The notes under the pieces were generated by a model. That model was given only the letters and a program-made list of their open reading frames with translations. It was not told where the DNA came from and did no database searches. Position numbers and translations under genes: made by a program. 64,000 nt of DNA, from the NCBI GenBank assembly GCA_048262255.1, contig JBLXFH010000003.1, positions 248,001 to 312,000 on the forward strand, read 5' to 3'. The stretch is from JABMNT01 sp048262255. GTDB lineage: Bacteria; Pseudomonadota; Alphaproteobacteria; Rhodospirillales; Casp-alpha2. The first letter of the stretch is position 1. Every line of letters begins with the position of its first letter. This document shows, piece after piece, positions 61,596 through 64,000 of the stretch.

Positions 61596-63109
61596 GGCTG
61601 CACTCCCTTCCTGGCTTTGTCTCCTAGGCTTTTGATCGTTTCATCTTCGGCAACGGGCTTTTCCAGCTCGTTTACGGCTTTCGAAACAGTAAGTCGCGCC
61701 TTAACCAATTCCAGTAGAGAGTCGCCCGGCGATTGCTGTTCGGCCAGAACGCGAGCTGAAATATCCTTGAGTTGGCCGATCAGTGGGCTGGCGGAGCTGG
61801 ACATCGCCATAACCAGGCGGTCATCCGGGTCAAATTCGCTGCTGGCCTGCGGGCCGATGACCTGAAAACCGCGTTTCAGATTTTCCCCCGGATTACAGCT
61901 TTTGCTATTGGCTCGATTTCCGGAAGCCGCTACCTGCAAGTTCCGCCCGACTTGGGAGAGCGCCAAAGCCATCTTATTGAGAGGCAAAAATTCTTCTTTT
62001 GGTATGTATTTATCATCGTTAGTTCCAAGAACTTTTTCACTATCGGAAAAATAATCAGCAAGTTCATCTAAGAGATCACCGGCATTCGCAAGGTTGGCAC
62101 CCGCCTTTGACAAATACAAAGAACTTGATTCTGGCTCTTTCACCATTGCTTTCAGCGACGAGCCTGCATCTTTTATTTTCAACTCCGCATCCTTAACGGA
62201 TTTTTTAAATTTGTTCGCCGCATCCGTTTTGACGCTTTCGCCCTCTAACGATAGTTTATCAAAGGTGATTGTCAGAAGTTCATCGCCAGCCTCGGTAAAG
62301 CCTTTACTGTTATCCATACCGGACTCCATGCCCTTAAACGCGTTTCCGGCCTTTTTTAATTTCGTAGCTGCATCGTTAAGGTTTACAGTTAGAGTAATAT
62401 TCTTGCTATCAGTCAGGGTCGCTACAATGGGGAGTGGGTCAGGAGTTACAACCGCCACTTCTCCCAAATTGCTCCCTGCCAGACGTAAGGGTTTTGTATT
62501 ATCAACGCTCGGAGCTGGTAATTTTTCCACAATGGTTACCGGCAGACACGCGTTGCTGGCGGCAAGAGCCGTGAGGCGGGTATTGTAAGCGTTAATCAGG
62601 GTAGCGTTCGCCGCCTGATCGCTACTGAACGCTTTTATTTTACCAGCCAAACGCTCCATTTCCTCTTCAACAGCCGCGCAGTTGGCATTGCGTTCCGTTT
62701 GCTCGCGTGACTGAAAATGGAAGCGCCCATTCTTTTCATCAAAAGCCACGGCGGCGCCCAGCGGATCAATCTCATAACTTTTCAGTGTCCCCGATTCAAA
62801 ATGAACTTTTGTGAACAGGGCATTGGCCTTGCCCGTCATACGGAAGCGATAGAGGGAATCGCTTTTGATGTGGTAGGGGTCATCCTTGGCCCGCGACGGA
62901 TGGGAACAATAATCATAAACCCGATAGAAATAGGTGACACGAAAGCGCACATCGTCATCCTCATGACGGGGTTCCGTACCGGACCTCACACCCATACTTT
63001 TCGGCAGCGCACAGGCCGTCAGCAATCCAAGCAGGGCGAGAGCAAAAAGGAATGAAGTTACTTGTGAAAAGGAACAGACATTCCTTTTCCTCAAATGAGA
63101 AACGCTCAT
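61592..63109 (-). CDS. Lipoprotein of unknown function, 505 residues
   Basis: From the ATG at 63109 with GGGGGA upstream (a TTG at 63121 is less likely): signal peptide SQVTSFLFALALLGLLTAC with lipobox LLTAC, +2 Ala. An N-terminal beta-like domain (FRVTYFYRVYDYCSHPSRA, FHFQSREQTERNANCAAVEE) has three or four Cys; the second half is long helices (AATKLKKAGNAFKGMESGMD, KKSVKDAELKIKDAGSSLKA, AGANLANAGDLLDELADYFS). Not recognised. It is upstream of and translationally coupled to the 726-residue lipoprotein; the two probably form one envelope complex. Confidence 0.8.
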   Translation of the reverse strand: MSVSHLRKRNVCSFSQVTSFLFALALLGLLTACALPKSMGVRSGTEPRHEDDDVRFRVTYFYRVYDYCSHPSRAKDDPYHIKSDSLYRFRMTGKANALFTKVHFESGTLKSYEIDPLGAAVAFDEKNGRFHFQSREQTERNANCAAVEEEMERLAGKIKAFSSDQAANATLINAYNTRLTALAASNACLPVTIVEKLPAPSVDNTKPLRLAGSNLGEVAVVTPDPLPIVATLTDSKNITLTVNLNDAATKLKKAGNAFKGMESGMDNSKGFTEAGDELLTITFDKLSLEGESVKTDAANKFKKSVKDAELKIKDAGSSLKAMVKEPESSSLYLSKAGANLANAGDLLDELADYFSDSEKVLGTNDDKYIPKEEFLPLNKMALALSQVGRNLQVAASGNRANSKSCNPGENLKRGFQVIGPQASSEFDPDDRLVMAMSSSASPLIGQLKDISARVLAEQQSPGDSLLELVKARLTVSKAVNELEKPVAEDETIKSLGDKARKGVQP

Positions 63110-63409
63110 ATTTTCCCCCAAGAAAACAACTCAATTTGATATTTTGCGTTCGTATTTTTAGAAATTCAGTTTTATGGACTGACGTTAACATAATATGATC
63201 ACCACCGGAAGATGTTTTGTAATTAGCCCCTAAAATCTCCCGGAAGGGTATTGTGCCGTTTATTGCACGTCTGTTCTCGTAAAAGTGGCTTGTAGTGGCA
63301 TTGGGGTTTATCGATAGGAACGTAAACGCAAATTATACTTGCAAATATTCTTCCATAGGTTGTCTGCAATGATGCAGCAAAACTTATTCCCTACAAACCG
63401 GTCATTAAT
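63110..63409. other. AT-rich gap before the lipoprotein operon
   Basis: About 300 bases without a supported gene. It probably holds the lipoprotein operon promoter; no convincing -35/-10 pair or strong hairpin was picked out. Confidence 0.45.
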
Positions 63410-63769
63410 TCATACGGCAACAAATTTTGCAGTCTCGAAATCCCTGTCGTAGGTCAAGAGATGATTATAGGACTTGGTCTGACCAAACTTATCTTCCACA
63501 ACCACCCGCATTTCAAACAATCCCCACGTCCATATGACAAGCTGGCAATTGGGGTTTGACGGTGTGCGCTGGACCTTGCGAACGTTATTGCGGAACGTTT
63601 CATGTAGATGGTAGGTGACGCTTTTCACATAGGGAAGATCACTGCCCTCCACATAAAGAAAAACCCGGTATGCAGGCTGTTTGGTCCCCTGACGCATCTT
63701 CGCTGTCCGGTCACTCGCGTAGGGTGATATAATACTATCGCATATTTTTAAATCATCGTGCTTGAGCAT
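63410..63769 (-). CDS. Stand-alone prokaryotic YEATS (pYEATS) domain protein
   Basis: A 119-residue protein with no signal peptide. After a 33-residue leader comes YRVFLYVEGSDLPYVKSVTY, HLHETFRNNVRKVQRTP, QLVIWTWGLFEMRVVVEDKF and a final YNHLLTYD. This reproduces the pYEATS layout: V-x-Y-x-LHxTF, then a strand with W-G-x-F, then H-x-L, although the family's usual GWGEF is WTWGLFE here. pYEATS domains are usually fused to or encoded near effector domains of stress and conflict systems and are thought to sense a ligand. A free-standing copy beside lipoproteins is unusual. Cytoplasmic as predicted. Confidence 0.7.
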   Translation of the reverse strand: MLKHDDLKICDSIISPYASDRTAKMRQGTKQPAYRVFLYVEGSDLPYVKSVTYHLHETFRNNVRKVQRTPSNPNCQLVIWTWGLFEMRVVVEDKFGQTKSYNHLLTYDRDFETAKFVAV

Positions 63770-63851
63770 TACACGTCATTTCCAGACCTAAAGGGACGAC
63801 ATTCATGTCAGACAACCCATTTCCGTTTATTTAGCTTTTTAAAAAATAAAT

Positions 63852-64000
63852 TCAATCCTGATCGGTATTCCCTGAGGTCACACTTGGCGCTTTGGGAACG
63901 CGGATTTCGGTGTTAACGGGCCCATCATCGTCCGGGGTGCTTGTTTGCTCCACTTCCCCGCCGCTCTCGCCACCGGGAGCCTGATTTGCATAACCGGCCT
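63852..64000 (-). CDS. C-terminal end of a protein with a disordered tail (partial)
   Basis: The last 48 codons and TGA stop of a gene that enters from the right edge. The visible tail is Gly, Pro, Ser and Asp rich (GGESGGEVEQTSTPDDDGPV) followed by TEIRVPKAP and a short polar end, as in an unstructured linker or surface tail. It lies 82 bases upstream of the pYEATS gene on the same strand, so it may belong to that operon. Identity cannot be told. Confidence 0.55.
   Translation of the reverse strand, partial: AGYANQAPGGESGGEVEQTSTPDDDGPVNTEIRVPKAPSVTSGNTDQD

Noticed and set aside
1..64000. tRNA, rRNA, tmRNA, CRISPR arrays, IS elements, integrases
   Set aside because: Intergenic regions were read for them and none was convincing; no transposase or integrase motif occurs in any frame considered.

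Overview
The window looks like chromosome of a marine or salt-tolerant, motile alphaproteobacterium. The evidence is the gene order dapA-smpB ... folK-rpoZ-rsh-pdxJ-acpS-lepB-rnc-era-recO-parC, the DUF4169 and DUF4170 families (typical of Alphaproteobacteria), a metal-site variant of HemB without the zinc cysteines, and an ectABC cluster for the compatible solute ectoine. A Rhodospirillales- or Sneathiella-like origin is a guess from style, not something the sequence proves. I found no tRNA, rRNA, CRISPR array, integrase or insertion sequence.

Layout. 1-2.3 kb: a truncated 2-haloacid dehalogenase and a soluble lytic transglycosylase. 2.4-5.7 kb: an AT-rich stretch of small unknown genes, a decayed toxin-like fragment and a pentapeptide-repeat membrane protein. 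5.7-21 kb: the conserved housekeeping block (lysine synthesis, trans-translation, folate, omega subunit, (p)ppGpp, PLP, ACP activation, signal peptidase, RNase III, Era, RecO, cold-shock protein, topoisomerase IV). 21-25 kb: biotin transporter BioY, a beta-propeller protein and ectABC. 25-30 kb: two tandem LarA-like proteins with a carboxymuconolactone-decarboxylase-like protein, a flavin-type oxidase and the leucyl-transferase Bpt. 30-34 kb: motAB, a membrane-anchored methyltransferase, a GNAT enzyme and a periplasmic binding protein. 34.7-37.2 kb: a rimB-rimK-M14 peptidase operon. 37-43 kb: threonine ammonia-lyase, a chemoreceptor, cysteine synthase and a second bioY broken by a four-base slip. 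43-47.5 kb: two large histidine kinases. 47.5-55 kb: a penicillin-acylase-like enzyme, a CoA-transferase/hydrolase pair, CheW, and a metY-hemB operon behind a structured leader. 55-59.4 kb: an AT-rich pentapeptide membrane protein, LysE, an SDR and a beta-hydroxyacid dehydrogenase. 59.4-64 kb: two large overlapping lipoproteins, a stand-alone prokaryotic YEATS-domain protein and the tail of another gene.

The parts that do not reduce to known modules are the lipoprotein pair next to a pYEATS protein at the right end (best candidate for an undescribed system), the RimB-RimK-M14 trio, the four-TM/methyltransferase fusion, the LarA-like tandem pair, and the small-gene zone at 2.4-4.6 kb. The clearest sequence-level event is the loss of one TGGC unit in a tetranucleotide repeat that breaks the second bioY; the missing C-terminus is still readable in the next frame.
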